A model generated the notes under the pieces. The model was not told the origin of the DNA, did not search any database, and saw only the letters and a program-made list of their open reading frames with translations. From contig NZ_JADEYC010000020.1 in assembly GCF_015209505.1 (NCBI RefSeq), positions 1 through 48,602 on the forward strand: a stretch of DNA of 48,602 nucleotides, given 5' to 3'. The first letter of the stretch is position 1, and the number at the start of each line of letters is the position of its first letter. Origin of the DNA: Saccharopolyspora montiporae. GTDB taxonomy: Bacteria; Actinomycetota; Actinomycetes; Mycobacteriales; Pseudonocardiaceae. Both the position numbers and the translations under genes were made by a program. Of the stretch, positions 13,611 to 21,545 are shown piece after piece.

Positions 13611-14639
13611 ATGAAAGCGATCCGTCTGCACTCCTACGGCGAGAAGCCGGCTGTCGAGTCCGTGCCCGACCCGGCCGTCGGGGCGCCGCTGGACGTGCTC
13701 GTCGACGTCGGCGCGGCGGGCGTGTGCCGCACCGATCTGCACATCATCGAAGGCCAGTGGGCGCAGAAGAGCGGCGTGGCGCTGCCGTACGTCATCGGCC
13801 ACGAGAACGCGGGCACCGTCCGGGAAGTCGGCTCCGCGGTGAACAACGTGCGGCCCGGCGACAAGGTCATCCTGCACCCGCTGGTGACCTGCGGGCTGTG
13901 CCGGGCGTGTCGCAGCGGCGATGACGTGCACTGCGAGAACTCCACCTTCCCGGGGATCAACGCGGACGGCGGCATGGCCGAGATGCTGCAGACCAACGCC
14001 CGGGCGGTGGTCAAGCTGGACGACGGGTTGGCGCCTGCCGATGTGGCCGCGCTCGCCGATGCCGGCCTCACCGCCTACCACGCGGTGCGCAAGGCGCTGC
14101 CCCTGCTCTACCCGGGGGCGCACGTGGTGATGATCGGCGCCGGTGGACTCGGGCACATCGGATTGCAGTCGCTGGTGGCCCTCACCCCCGCTGAGATCAC
14201 CGTGGTGGACCGTTCACCGGAGGCCCTCGAACTCGCCGCCGGGCTCGGGGCACAGCACACAGTCACCGCCGATGGCGGGCAGGTCGACGCCGTCCTGGAC
14301 ATCACCGGCGGCAAGGGCGCCCAGGTGGTGCTCGACTTCGTCGGGGAGAACGGCACGGAGGCCGACGGGGTCGCGATGACCCGCAACGCGGGCTCGTACT
14401 TCGTGATCGGGTACGGCGGGGCGGTCAACGTGCCCACGATCGACATCATCTCCCGCGAGATCAACGTGATCGGCAACCTCGTCGGCTCCTACAACGACCT
14501 CGAGGAGCTGATGACGCTCACCGCGCAGGGCAAGGTCTCGCTGCGCACCCGCACCTACCCCCTGGACGGAGCGCTCGACGCGCTCGCCGACCTCGACGCC
14601 GGGCGCATCCCCGGCGGCCGAGCCATTCTCGTTCCCTGA
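13611..14639 (+). CDS. Zinc-dependent alcohol dehydrogenase
   Basis: Medium-chain NAD-dependent alcohol dehydrogenase, 342 residues. Catalytic zinc ligands are Cys39 (GVCRTD) and His64-Glu65 (GHEN). The structural zinc site is Cys94, Cys97, Cys100 and Cys108 (TCGLCRACRSGDDVHC). The Rossmann motif is GAGGLG. Within this operon it should oxidise the alcohol made by the monooxygenase (2-propanol or 1-propanol if the substrate is propane); Gordonia and Rhodococcus prm clusters carry an adh in the same place. The ATG at 13611 has GGAGG 6 nt upstream. Confidence 0.92.
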   Translation: MKAIRLHSYGEKPAVESVPDPAVGAPLDVLVDVGAAGVCRTDLHIIEGQWAQKSGVALPYVIGHENAGTVREVGSAVNNVRPGDKVILHPLVTCGLCRACRSGDDVHCENSTFPGINADGGMAEMLQTNARAVVKLDDGLAPADVAALADAGLTAYHAVRKALPLLYPGAHVVMIGAGGLGHIGLQSLVALTPAEITVVDRSPEALELAAGLGAQHTVTADGGQVDAVLDITGGKGAQVVLDFVGENGTEADGVAMTRNAGSYFVIGYGGAVNVPTIDIISREINVIGNLVGSYNDLEELMTLTAQGKVSLRTRTYPLDGALDALADLDAGRIPGGRAILVP

Positions 14640-14662
14640 CCGTCGCCACCACGGAGGACACC

Positions 14663-15715
14663 ATGTACGCCAAGGACGGAGCCGAGTACTTCATCGTCGA
14701 CAGCCACGTCCACTTCTGGGACGGGACCCCCGCGAACCAGGCCAACCGGTACGGCGAGGGCTTCCTGAACTGCTTCTACGACTACCACCGCAACCTGAGC
14801 CCGGAATCGGAGCTGTGGACGTTGGAGCAGTTCCAGAAGCAGACCGAGGACAAGGTCCTGCACGACCTGTTCGAGGTGGGTTACGTGGACAAGGCCATCA
14901 TGCAGCCCACCTACCTCACGGACTTCTTCGTCAACGGCTTCAACACCACCGAGCAGGACGGTGCGCTCGCTGAGAAGCACCCGGACAAGTTCATCGTCAA
15001 CGGCGCTTGGGATCCCCGCGACGGCGAACCCGGTCTCGCAGCGCTGGAGCAGCTCGCCGAACGCTGGCAGCTCAAGGGGATCAAGCTCTACACCGCGGAG
15101 TGGAAGGGCGAGTCCAAGGGCTGGAAGCTCTCGGACCCGTGGTCGTACCGCTACCTGGAGAAGTGCCAAGAGCTCGGCATCCGCAACATCCACGTGCACA
15201 AGGGACCGACGATCTACCCGCTGAACCGGGACGCCTTCGACGTCGCCGATGTCGACGACGTGGCCACCGCTTTCCCTGACCTGAACTTCATCATCGAGCA
15301 CGTCGGGCTGCCGCGGCTGGAGGACTTCTGCTGGATCGCCACCCAGGAGCCCAACGTCTACGGCGGGCTCGCGGTGGCGATGCCGTTCATCCACAGCCGC
15401 CCGCGCTACTTCGCCCAGATCATCGGGGAGTTGCTGTACTGGCTGGACGAGACCCGCATCACCTTCGCCAGCGACTACGCGATCTGGACGCCGAAGTGGC
15501 TGGTGGAGAAGTTCGTCGACTTCCAGATCCCGGAAGACATGCAGGGCGAGTACGGGACCCTCACCACCGACATCAAGCGCAAGGTCCTGGGTCTCAACGC
15601 CGCCGCGCTCTACGACATCGAGGTGCCGGCCGGGATGCGCGCCGGCGAGCCCGAGGTGCCCGCTTCTCGCGATCCGATCGCTGCGGAGCGGAACGAGGGG
15701 GCGATGACGCCATGA
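14663..15715 (+). CDS. Amidohydrolase-2 family metal-dependent hydrolase
   Basis: 350-residue TIM-barrel hydrolase or decarboxylase of the amidohydrolase-2 family. Probable metal and active-site residues are in DSHVHFW (residues 13-19), IHVHKGP, IEHVGLP and FASDYAIW. A gene of this family recurs in mim/prm clusters next to the DUF59 gene; its substrate is unknown to me. It might process a pathway intermediate or be needed for maturation. It starts at ATG 14663, 23 bp after adh, and its stop overlaps the next start (ATGA), so the last two genes are coupled. The C-terminal 25 residues look like a disordered tail. Confidence 0.88.
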   Translation: MYAKDGAEYFIVDSHVHFWDGTPANQANRYGEGFLNCFYDYHRNLSPESELWTLEQFQKQTEDKVLHDLFEVGYVDKAIMQPTYLTDFFVNGFNTTEQDGALAEKHPDKFIVNGAWDPRDGEPGLAALEQLAERWQLKGIKLYTAEWKGESKGWKLSDPWSYRYLEKCQELGIRNIHVHKGPTIYPLNRDAFDVADVDDVATAFPDLNFIIEHVGLPRLEDFCWIATQEPNVYGGLAVAMPFIHSRPRYFAQIIGELLYWLDETRITFASDYAIWTPKWLVEKFVDFQIPEDMQGEYGTLTTDIKRKVLGLNAAALYDIEVPAGMRAGEPEVPASRDPIAAERNEGAMTP

Positions 15716-16401
15716 CCGCCGCGGTGAGCTTGAAAGGTGAGGTGTGGCGCGCGCTGGGCACCGTGCTCGACCCCGAGCTGGACCAGCCCGTCACCGAGTT
15801 GGAGTTCGTGGCCGAGGTGCGCGTCGACGGTGCCGACGTCGACGTCGATCTGCGGTTGCCCACGTACTTCTGCGCGCCGAACTTCGCGTTCTTGATGGTC
15901 GCCGATGCGCACGACGCGGTGAGCGAGCTGGACGCGACGGCGCGGGTGCGGGTGCGGCTGCTGGACCACTTCGCCGCCGAGGAGATCAACGCAGGAGTGG
16001 CGGCCGGGGACGGTTTCGACGCGGCCTTCCCCGGTCTTGCTACCGGCGAACTCGCGGAACTGCGCACGACGTTCCTGCGCAAAGCGCATCTGGCCTACCA
16101 GGAGCAGCTCGCGCAGCAGCTGCTGCGCGACGGGGTCGCACCCGAGGAACTGGTGGCCCGGCGGCTCGCCGAGGTCCCGGCCGGTGCGGCGTTGGAACGG
16201 CTGCGCCGGCGCCGCGACCAGCTCGGGCTGCCCTCCGGGCCGGATGCTCTGCTCCTGATCGACGAGCGAGGCGATGCCGTCGACGTCGAGGAACTGCCGG
16301 TGCGGCTACGGTTCGCCCGCACCACGCGGGTCAGCATCGAGGGGAACGCCGGCTGGTGCCGCGGTCTGCTGGGCACCCGATATGGGCGTTCCGCGGGCTG
16401 A
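15712..16401 (+). CDS. DUF59/MIP18-like iron-sulfur or metal-site assembly protein
   Basis: 229 residues. The first 90 match the DUF59 (PaaD/SufT/MIP18) fold: VWRALGTVLDPELDQPVTEL, a VDLRLPTYFCAPNFAF strand-loop with its conserved cysteine, then VRVRLLDHF. The C-terminal 130 residues are an extra helical domain. DUF59 proteins help assemble Fe-S or diiron sites; PaaD serves the phenylacetyl-CoA diiron oxygenase. A role maturing PrmB's 2Fe-2S centre or PrmA's diiron site is a sound inference. It is translationally coupled to the amidohydrolase by ATGA and is the last gene of the island. Confidence 0.82.
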   Translation: MTAAVSLKGEVWRALGTVLDPELDQPVTELEFVAEVRVDGADVDVDLRLPTYFCAPNFAFLMVADAHDAVSELDATARVRVRLLDHFAAEEINAGVAAGDGFDAAFPGLATGELAELRTTFLRKAHLAYQEQLAQQLLRDGVAPEELVARRLAEVPAGAALERLRRRRDQLGLPSGPDALLLIDERGDAVDVEELPVRLRFARTTRVSIEGNAGWCRGLLGTRYGRSAG

Positions 16402-16407
16402 ACCCGA

Positions 16408-16791
16408 TCAGCCGCCGGAGCCGTAGGGCCTGGTCAGGATCTCCAGGTTGTGCCCGTCCGGATCCTCGAAGTACAGGCCGCGGCCGCCGTCCCGGGTGTT
16501 GATGCTGCCGGGTTGTTCGTGATGCGGGTCCGCCCAGTAGGCGACACCGCGGTCCTGCAGCCGGTCGAAGATCGCGTCGAACTCGGTCTCGCTGACGAGG
16601 AAGGCGTAGTGGCTGGAGACGACGTCGCCGCAAGTGTCTTGGAAATCGAGGGTGACGTCGTTGCCCGTTCGGACCGTCGTGAACGGTCCGAAGGTTTCCG
16701 GTGCCGGTAGCGCCAGCACATCGGCGAGGAAGCGCGCGGACGCGTCCTTGTCCGTCGCGGAGATGATCGTGTGATCGAGTTGCACCGACAT
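16408..16791 (-). CDS. VOC-superfamily (glyoxalase/dioxygenase-like) protein
   Basis: 127-residue vicinal-oxygen-chelate protein with two beta-alpha-beta-beta-beta repeats. His7 (QLDHTII), His near 62 (SSHYAFLV) and Glu near 109 (GLYFEDPDGHNLEIL) are plausible metal ligands. The family covers glyoxalases, antibiotic-binding proteins and extradiol dioxygenases, so the reaction is open. It converges on the DUF59 gene with a 6-bp gap. AGGGGG sits upstream of ATG 16791. Confidence 0.85.
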   Translation of the reverse strand: MSVQLDHTIISATDKDASARFLADVLALPAPETFGPFTTVRTGNDVTLDFQDTCGDVVSSHYAFLVSETEFDAIFDRLQDRGVAYWADPHHEQPGSINTRDGGRGLYFEDPDGHNLEILTRPYGSGG

Positions 16792-16870
16792 GGTCGACCC
16801 CCTGGTGCCGCGGGTGCGCTTGTTCCCAGCGTAGGAGCTTGCGCACCCTCGATCGAGGGGTGCGGCGCGC

Positions 16871-17920
16871 TCAGGCGGGCAGCGGACCCGGCGGGGTGAG
16901 GGCGGACAACCGGTTCCGCACGCGGTCGAGCAACTCGTGCAGCAGCCCGTTGATCCGGTGCGGGTGTTCGACGATCGCCATGTGCCCCGCGTCGTCGAGC
17001 ATGGCCAGGTCGGCCCCGGGGATGGCCCCGGCCAGCGCAGTGCTGTCGTGCGGGGCGATGGTGTCGTCGCGCCCGGCGCCGACGACCAGGACCGGGATGC
17101 TGCCGAGCCCGGGCAACGCGGCGAACTTGTCGTGCGTGAGAAATTCCGGGATCAGCGCCAGCAGCGCTTCGATCGGACGCGCGCGGGTCAGCTGCAGCAC
17201 GAAGTCGACGACCCCGGGCCGCAGGTGCGCCGGGATCCGGGTGCGGGACAGCAGCCGGGCCGCGTGGCGCAGCACGTGGCAGCAGCTGCGGGTGACGCCC
17301 ATCCGCGCGAGCGCGCGCAGCACCAGGTTGGCGATCTCCGGCGGGATGACCAGTCGCGCGTTGACCGGGCCGGCCGAGGTGGTGACCAGGGCCGCACCGG
17401 CCACCCGCTCGCCGACGAGCTCGGGGCGCTGCTCGGCCAGGGCCATGATCGCCATCCCGCCCATGGAATGCCCGATGAGCACCACCGGACCGTCCGGGCA
17501 GGTCTGTTCGAGGACGGCGGCGAGGTCGGCGCCGAGCTGGTCGATGGTCATCGACGCCAGCGATCCGGCGTCGGACCGGCCGTGGCCGCGCTGGTCGTAG
17601 GACACGAGCCGGAGGTGCTCGCCGAGCGCGTCCCGCTGGAAGCCCCACGCTTCGCGGTCCATCACGTAGCCGTGGCAGAACACCGCGGTCAGCGGGGCGT
17701 CCGGATCCCCGTCGACGCGCGCGTGCAGGAGCGTGCCGTCGGGGGCCCGCACCACGACCGGTCCGGGTGGATCCGGCGCGGGGGCGGGTGGAACAGACGT
17801 GCGGGCGGCGGGATCCACCCGCCGCCCGCGGCGTCGAAAGGAGGTGGTGGTCCGCCGGAGCCGCTGGGCTCCGGCGGTCACCGCCCGCCGCAGTGCAGCG
17901 GCGGACCGAGGCGGGGTCAC
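16871..17920 (-). CDS. Alpha/beta hydrolase
   Basis: 349-residue alpha/beta hydrolase. It has an Arg/Pro-rich N-terminal extension (1-55), an oxyanion-region HGYVMDREAW, the nucleophile elbow GHSMGG, a late Asp in VGAGRDDTIAPH and the catalytic His in DDAGHMAIVEHP. It starts at GTG 17920, overlapping the stop of the CHAP gene as GTGA, so translation is coupled to that secreted protein. No signal peptide is evident, although the basic N-terminus is unusual. The substrate is unknown (esterase, lipase or peroxidase-like). Confidence 0.87.
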   Translation of the reverse strand: MTPPRSAAALRRAVTAGAQRLRRTTTSFRRRGRRVDPAARTSVPPAPAPDPPGPVVVRAPDGTLLHARVDGDPDAPLTAVFCHGYVMDREAWGFQRDALGEHLRLVSYDQRGHGRSDAGSLASMTIDQLGADLAAVLEQTCPDGPVVLIGHSMGGMAIMALAEQRPELVGERVAGAALVTTSAGPVNARLVIPPEIANLVLRALARMGVTRSCCHVLRHAARLLSRTRIPAHLRPGVVDFVLQLTRARPIEALLALIPEFLTHDKFAALPGLGSIPVLVVGAGRDDTIAPHDSTALAGAIPGADLAMLDDAGHMAIVEHPHRINGLLHELLDRVRNRLSALTPPGPLPA

Positions 17921-18726
17921 CAGGGGCTCACGCCGCCGTAGAACTTGTCCGCGGAGAGCTCGTGCTGCTTGCGGTAGACACCGTCGCCGTCGAAGCTGCC
18001 CTCGCCGTTGGTGTTGCCCTCGATGGTGGTCACGGTGTCCCCGTTGACCTCCTCGACGATGGCGATGTGCGAGCTGGAGCTGGCGCTCTCCGGGCCGGTG
18101 CCGAACAGCAGGACGTCGCCGGGCTTGGCGTTGGACAGCTCGTCGCTGCCGTAGGCGGTGCCCTTCTCCTGGCCCTGGGTGTAGACGTTGCCGGTGAAGG
18201 CGTATTCGTCGTTGTTGACGTCAACGCCGCCCTGGCTCCACATCTCCATGGCGAACAGCGAGCACCAGACCACGCACTGCGAGGAGTACGGCGAGCAGTT
18301 GTCACCGGTCTCCTCGGTGCCGATCTCGGCGCGGGCGGCTTCCAGGATCCGCTCACGCTTGGCGGCGTCTTCCTCGGCGGCCTGCTTGGCCGGGTCCGGC
18401 GCAGGGGCCGGCGCGGGAGCCGGGGCCGGGGCGTTCTGCCCGCCGAACAGGTCCTGCAGGAGGCTGGTCGACAGCAGGCCCAGCGCGGCCGGCTCGGCAC
18501 CGACGTTCGGGGCGGCGCTCTGCTGCGCGGCGGCGGGTGCGGGGGTCTGCGCCTCAGCGGCGCCGGCCACCAGGGGCTGGCCGATGCCGGCGAAGACGCC
18601 GGTGGCGGCCAGGACGGTCATGGCCTTGCGCGCAGTGCTCTTGGTGCGGCTGCGGGCGGGTTTCGCGGAAGAGGACTCGGGCGCGGCGGTCAGGGCGCGC
18701 TCGCCCTCCGTGCGGAACTCGGGCAT
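17917..18726 (-). CDS. Secreted CHAP-domain cell-wall amidase/endopeptidase
   Basis: 269 residues. A basic N-terminus leads to a hydrophobic signal segment near 35-60 ending around VAGAAEA, then an Ala/Pro-rich linker with repeated AP, and a C-terminal CHAP domain. The CHAP domain has its catalytic Cys in SSQCVVWCSLFAMEMW and His in SSHIAIVEEVNG, with EGNTN following. CHAP enzymes cut peptidoglycan peptides or amide bonds outside the cell. ATG 18726 is chosen because AAAGG lies 6 nt upstream; the GTG at 18732 overlaps that site. A folded leader precedes it. Confidence 0.88.
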   Translation of the reverse strand: MPEFRTEGERALTAAPESSSAKPARSRTKSTARKAMTVLAATGVFAGIGQPLVAGAAEAQTPAPAAAQQSAAPNVGAEPAALGLLSTSLLQDLFGGQNAPAPAPAPAPAPDPAKQAAEEDAAKRERILEAARAEIGTEETGDNCSPYSSQCVVWCSLFAMEMWSQGGVDVNNDEYAFTGNVYTQGQEKGTAYGSDELSNAKPGDVLLFGTGPESASSSSHIAIVEEVNGDTVTTIEGNTNGEGSFDGDGVYRKQHELSADKFYGGVSPW

Positions 18727-18750
18727 GATCACCTTTCGGATCTCGGGGGA

Positions 18751-18817
18751 GGTTCGGCCACCAGCCCGCCGGGGGTGCGGACTCGCCTCTCGGGGGTTGA
18801 GGCCCGGTGACCGAACC
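18751..18817 (-). ncRNA. Structured 5' leader of the CHAP gene (candidate riboswitch)
   Basis: In the leader, 25 nt before the CHAP start, 18751-18762 pairs with 18806-18817 (GGTTCGG-x-CACC with GGTG-x-CCGAACC), an 11-pair stem with a single mismatch. Inside it GCCTC (18785-18789) pairs with GAGGC (18799-18803), and CCCGCCGGG forms another short stem. In actinobacteria, cell-wall hydrolase genes often sit behind c-di-AMP (ydaO) riboswitches, so a regulatory RNA is plausible. I could not match the conserved ydaO core by eye. Confidence 0.4.
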
Positions 18818-18827
18818 GGACGTTGCG

Positions 18828-18856
18828 AACGTAGCGGAGCGTCACCGGCGCATCAA
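18828..18856 (-). promoter_or_regulatory. Putative promoter of the CHAP operon
   Basis: On the minus strand TTGATG (18856-18851) and TACGTT (18833-18828) are 17 bp apart, just upstream of the structured leader and about 100 bp from the start codon. The remaining sequence up to the DinB-like gene (18857-19201) holds nothing else I can name. Confidence 0.4.
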
Positions 18857-19201
18857 CCAATCACCTGATCAGGAGAGTCGAAAACCGAAACCGGCCCGGT
18901 GATCAACACATACCGTGTCCACACTTCGGTGATCGGCTCCGGGCGGCGCCGATCGGCGTTCCGGCACCGGTCGACACCCGGCGCGTCCGGCGTTCTCCCT
19001 GGTCACCCTCTTCCGCGTCGCGATCACCCGGTGTGGCGTCCTCGATCCGGAACGGGATGGTCCTGGAAAACTCCCAGGTCAGCCGGGAGGCCCCCGAAGA
19101 TCCACCGGGCCTCCGGGTGAGCTCCGGCACAACCCCGGAGCGCACCGGACGAGTCGGACTCGCGACCGGGATGTCAGCCCGCACCGGCATGATCCGGACC
19201 C

Positions 19202-19711
19202 ATGACCGGGATCGAGCGCGGCACCCCGCCGCTGACCGCCGACGAGCGGACGAATCTGGAGAGCTGGCTGGACTTCTACCGCGCGACGCTGCTGCAGAAG
19301 TTCGAGGGGCTGACCGAGGAGCAGGTCCGCACGGCGGCCGCGCCACCGTCCCCGCTCACGCTGCTCGGCCTCGTGCAGCACATGGCCGAAGTGGAGCGGA
19401 ACTGGTTCCGCCGGGTGCTGCTCGGCGAGGACGTCCCGCCCGTCCGGCCGAAGGACGGCGACGGCCGTCACGACGGCGGGTTCGCGCTGACCGAGGACGT
19501 GTCCGCCAGGACCGCGCGCACGACCCTGCAGGACGAGATCGCCCGGGCCCGGGCGAACTGCGCCGGGTGCGACCTCGCGCAGACCGGTTCGTTCGGCCGG
19601 GGCGCGGTGTCGCTGCGATGGATCTACACGCACATGATCGGCGAGTACGCGCGCCACTGCGGGCACGCGGACCTGCTCCGCGAACGCATCGACGGCACCA
19701 CCGGCGTGTGA
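19202..19711 (+). CDS. DinB/DUF664-family protein
   Basis: 169-residue four-helix-bundle protein of the DinB/DUF664 superfamily. The three-histidine metal site is visible: LVQHMAEVERNWF and THMIGEYARHCGHADLLRE, with the WF/GEYARH pattern of actinobacterial members. Relatives include mycothiol-dependent isomerases and thiol transferases; this subgroup is usually annotated only as DUF664, so the function is unknown. It stands alone, converging on the XRE gene. Confidence 0.87.
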   Translation: MTGIERGTPPLTADERTNLESWLDFYRATLLQKFEGLTEEQVRTAAAPPSPLTLLGLVQHMAEVERNWFRRVLLGEDVPPVRPKDGDGRHDGGFALTEDVSARTARTTLQDEIARARANCAGCDLAQTGSFGRGAVSLRWIYTHMIGEYARHCGHADLLRERIDGTTGV

Positions 19712-19759
19712 CGGCGGTGGTGCCCCCACGGGCGGTTTGCCGGCCTGAACCTGCCGACA

Positions 19760-19802
19760 CCCCGGCCCGGCCCGGACGCCCCGTCGATCGCCGAAGCCGG
19801 GG
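19760..19802. terminator. Candidate terminator between convergent genes
   Basis: CCCCGGC (19760-19766) can pair with GCCGGGG (19796-19802) in the 139-bp gap between the convergent DinB-like and XRE genes. The loop is long (29 nt) and there is no T-run. Confidence 0.3.
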
Positions 19803-19850
19803 CCGGTCGGTTGCTGGGCTGAGTCGGGTAGGGATGCGCCGCGCGGCGCC

Positions 19851-20711
19851 TCAGAAGTCGATCTCGGCGCGGTGCTCGTCGGCGAGTTTCTGCAGGTGGT
19901 CGACGCTGTCCGAGCGTTCCAGCGCCGCACCGCGCAGCTTGTCCCAAGCGTCGACGAACAGCTCGAAGTCGTCCTGGTCGTCGAGGTAGAGCCCGCCGGC
20001 GACGTGTTCGACGAAGGCGAAGTCCCGGGTGCCGTCGGCGAAGCGCATCAGCGTGAAGTCGTTGGGGATGTGCGCGAGTCGCGCGGTGAACGGCAGCACG
20101 TGCACCGAGACCTTCGGATAGCGCCGCTCCAGGTCCAGCAGGTGCTCCAGCTGGTCGAGCACGACGGAGGGCTTCTGCCCGCCGGGGATCCGCAGGAACG
20201 CGCCCTCGCCGAGGATGAAGCGGTAGGCCGGCGGGCGCGGGAGGTCGAAGACCTGCTTGCGGTCCAATCGGTTGCGCAGCAGCGAGGTGACGTCGTAGGA
20301 GCGGTTCTCGCCGAACTGCGTGAGCATGTAGTGCTCGGACTGCAGCGGCCCCGGGATCCGCTCGCCGTGCCAGCTCAGGATCTCCGAGGCCGCTGGTTCG
20401 AGGTCGGTGAACGTGCGGAACCACTGCGGCACGGCCGAGCGGTAGCCCGACCACTGCCCGCGCTGGGAGGTGTTGGCGCGGGCCAGATCCCGCATGAGGT
20501 CGGCCTCGGAGGGCGCAGCGCCGAACGCGTCGAGCATCCGGTTGAGGTCGGCCATCTTCACCGCGACCGCACCCGACTCGATCTTGTTGACCTTGCCCTG
20601 GCCGCAGGCCAGCAGTTCGGCCACGTCCTGCTGGGTCATCGCGGCCGCGATCCGGGCCCGCCGGAGTTCGTTGCCGAGTTGCCTGCGGCGCGAGGTCACC
20701 GTGCTCGGCAC
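19851..20711 (-). CDS. XRE-family regulator with DUF5753 domain
   Basis: 286 residues. The N-terminal XRE helix-turn-helix (about 10-65) includes TQQDVAELL and GQGKVNKIESG. The C-terminal part (about 95-275) is the DUF5753 sensor typical of Streptomyces and Pseudonocardiaceae BldB/AbaA-orfA-like regulators (YRFILGEGAFLR, VSVHVLPF, FVEHVAGGLY). These regulators are normally paired with a DUF397 gene, which here lies just upstream on the same strand. What it controls is unknown; autoregulation from the AT-rich upstream segment is likely. Confidence 0.92.
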   Translation of the reverse strand: MPSTVTSRRRQLGNELRRARIAAAMTQQDVAELLACGQGKVNKIESGAVAVKMADLNRMLDAFGAAPSEADLMRDLARANTSQRGQWSGYRSAVPQWFRTFTDLEPAASEILSWHGERIPGPLQSEHYMLTQFGENRSYDVTSLLRNRLDRKQVFDLPRPPAYRFILGEGAFLRIPGGQKPSVVLDQLEHLLDLERRYPKVSVHVLPFTARLAHIPNDFTLMRFADGTRDFAFVEHVAGGLYLDDQDDFELFVDAWDKLRGAALERSDSVDHLQKLADEHRAEIDF

Positions 20712-20849
20712 TGGCCCCTCCGCTTCACGCTGTCACTACCTGCGGTGTCCCGATCACTCTAGTGCACCGCGCGCGGTCGTGTGCGGACGTGGAACCTCAC
20801 CGAACGTGAACAAGATTATTCGATTAAGCCGAAGAAGAATATTCCCGTG
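20712..20849 (-). promoter_or_regulatory. AT-rich promoter segment upstream of the XRE gene
   Basis: Between the DUF397 and XRE genes, 20805-20845 is strikingly AT-rich for this DNA (aagattattcgattaag, then aagaatattccc). This suggests the XRE gene has its own promoter as well as read-through from DUF397. Exact -35/-10 boxes are not clear. Confidence 0.35.
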
Positions 20850-21086
20850 TCAGGCCCCGTCGAAGCGCCCGGACCGCGCGGCACCCAGGAAGGCCTGCCA
20901 GGAACCGGGGCTCACGGCCAGCCGCACGTCCCCGGTCCAGCGCTTCGTGTCCCGCACGCCGACGGCGTTCGGACTGGTCAGGTTCACCTCGACACAATTG
21001 CCACCGTTCGGCCCGCAGGCCCGCGCGGTGCGCCACCCGTCCGCCCGGAACCCACCGGTGCCGTATTGCGAGCGCTCCCGTTGCAT
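20850..21086 (-). CDS. DUF397 protein
   Basis: 78-residue DUF397 protein, the small partner of XRE/DUF5753 regulators in actinobacteria. Typical features are GGNCVEV near the middle, VRDTKRW, and a closing WQAFLGAARSGRFDG. Known pairs behave like toxin-antitoxin-like or regulator/antagonist couples in developmental control. GGAGG lies 5 nt before ATG 21086. The order is DUF397 first, XRE second. Confidence 0.93.
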   Translation of the reverse strand: MQRERSQYGTGGFRADGWRTARACGPNGGNCVEVNLTSPNAVGVRDTKRWTGDVRLAVSPGSWQAFLGAARSGRFDGA

Positions 21087-21250
21087 CTGTCCTCCGTCCC
21101 AGCGACTCGACAGTGATCATCATGGCACCCTAAGATTAATCTCAACAACACGGGAACGCATCTCGCCGCTTGCCGGGCGCCGCCTCGCGGGACAGCGCCG
21201 GGTCGGCGCCGCTACGTGATCAGACGCCACGACGAGAGGGTTGTGTTCGC
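21087..21250. promoter_or_regulatory. Divergent promoter region with AGATTAATCT palindrome
   Basis: The gap between the divergent DUF397 and zinc-ribbon genes contains the perfect 10-bp palindrome AGATTAATCT at 21133-21142 in an AT-rich island, a candidate operator for the neighbouring XRE protein. Confidence 0.4.
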
Positions 21251-21463
21251 ATGCACCCGTTCCACTGGGTCCCCGCAGACGGTCAACGGCACGCCAGCTG
21301 CGACCAGCGCCCCAAGGGCGGATACCGCTCGGGCCAGCGCGTGACGACGCTGTGCGGGCGCGGAGTCCCCGCCGAAGCGGGCGATGTCGCCTGGCTTTGG
21401 GAAACCTGCGGCGACTGCAACGTGCATGCACACCGCATGGCGGCCGCCCCACTCCCCCGCTGA
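21251..21463 (+). CDS. Small zinc-ribbon-like protein (HPFHWVP family)
   Basis: 70 residues starting MHPFHWVPADGQRHAS, with the pattern H-x2-H, then C, then LCG, then ETCGDC and a final HAHR. The spacing of Cys and His suggests a zinc-binding ribbon. Similar small proteins in Pseudonocardiaceae are annotated only as 'zinc finger protein' and are often near XRE/DUF397 pairs, as here. GAGAGGG precedes ATG 21251. No function is known. Confidence 0.75.
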   Translation: MHPFHWVPADGQRHASCDQRPKGGYRSGQRVTTLCGRGVPAEAGDVAWLWETCGDCNVHAHRMAAAPLPR

Positions 21464-21481
21464 GCCGCACCCGAACAACGA

Positions 21482-21522
21482 AACGCCGCCCCGTACGCCC
21501 GTTTCCGGGCCGGGGCGGCGTT
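21482..21522. terminator. Bidirectional terminator
   Basis: AACGCCGCCCCG (21482-21493) pairs perfectly with CGGGGCGGCGTT (21511-21522), and the inside pairs GCCCG with CGGGC around a TTTC loop. It lies between the convergent zinc-ribbon and methyltransferase genes and is one of the best intrinsic terminators in the window. Confidence 0.8.
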
Positions 21523-21545
21523 GTCGCGTTCTCGCCGGGAAGCGG

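Noticed and set aside
18857..19201. A gene between the CHAP promoter and the DinB-like gene
   Set aside because: Frames on either strand are Arg/Ser-rich and begin without plausible ribosome sites.
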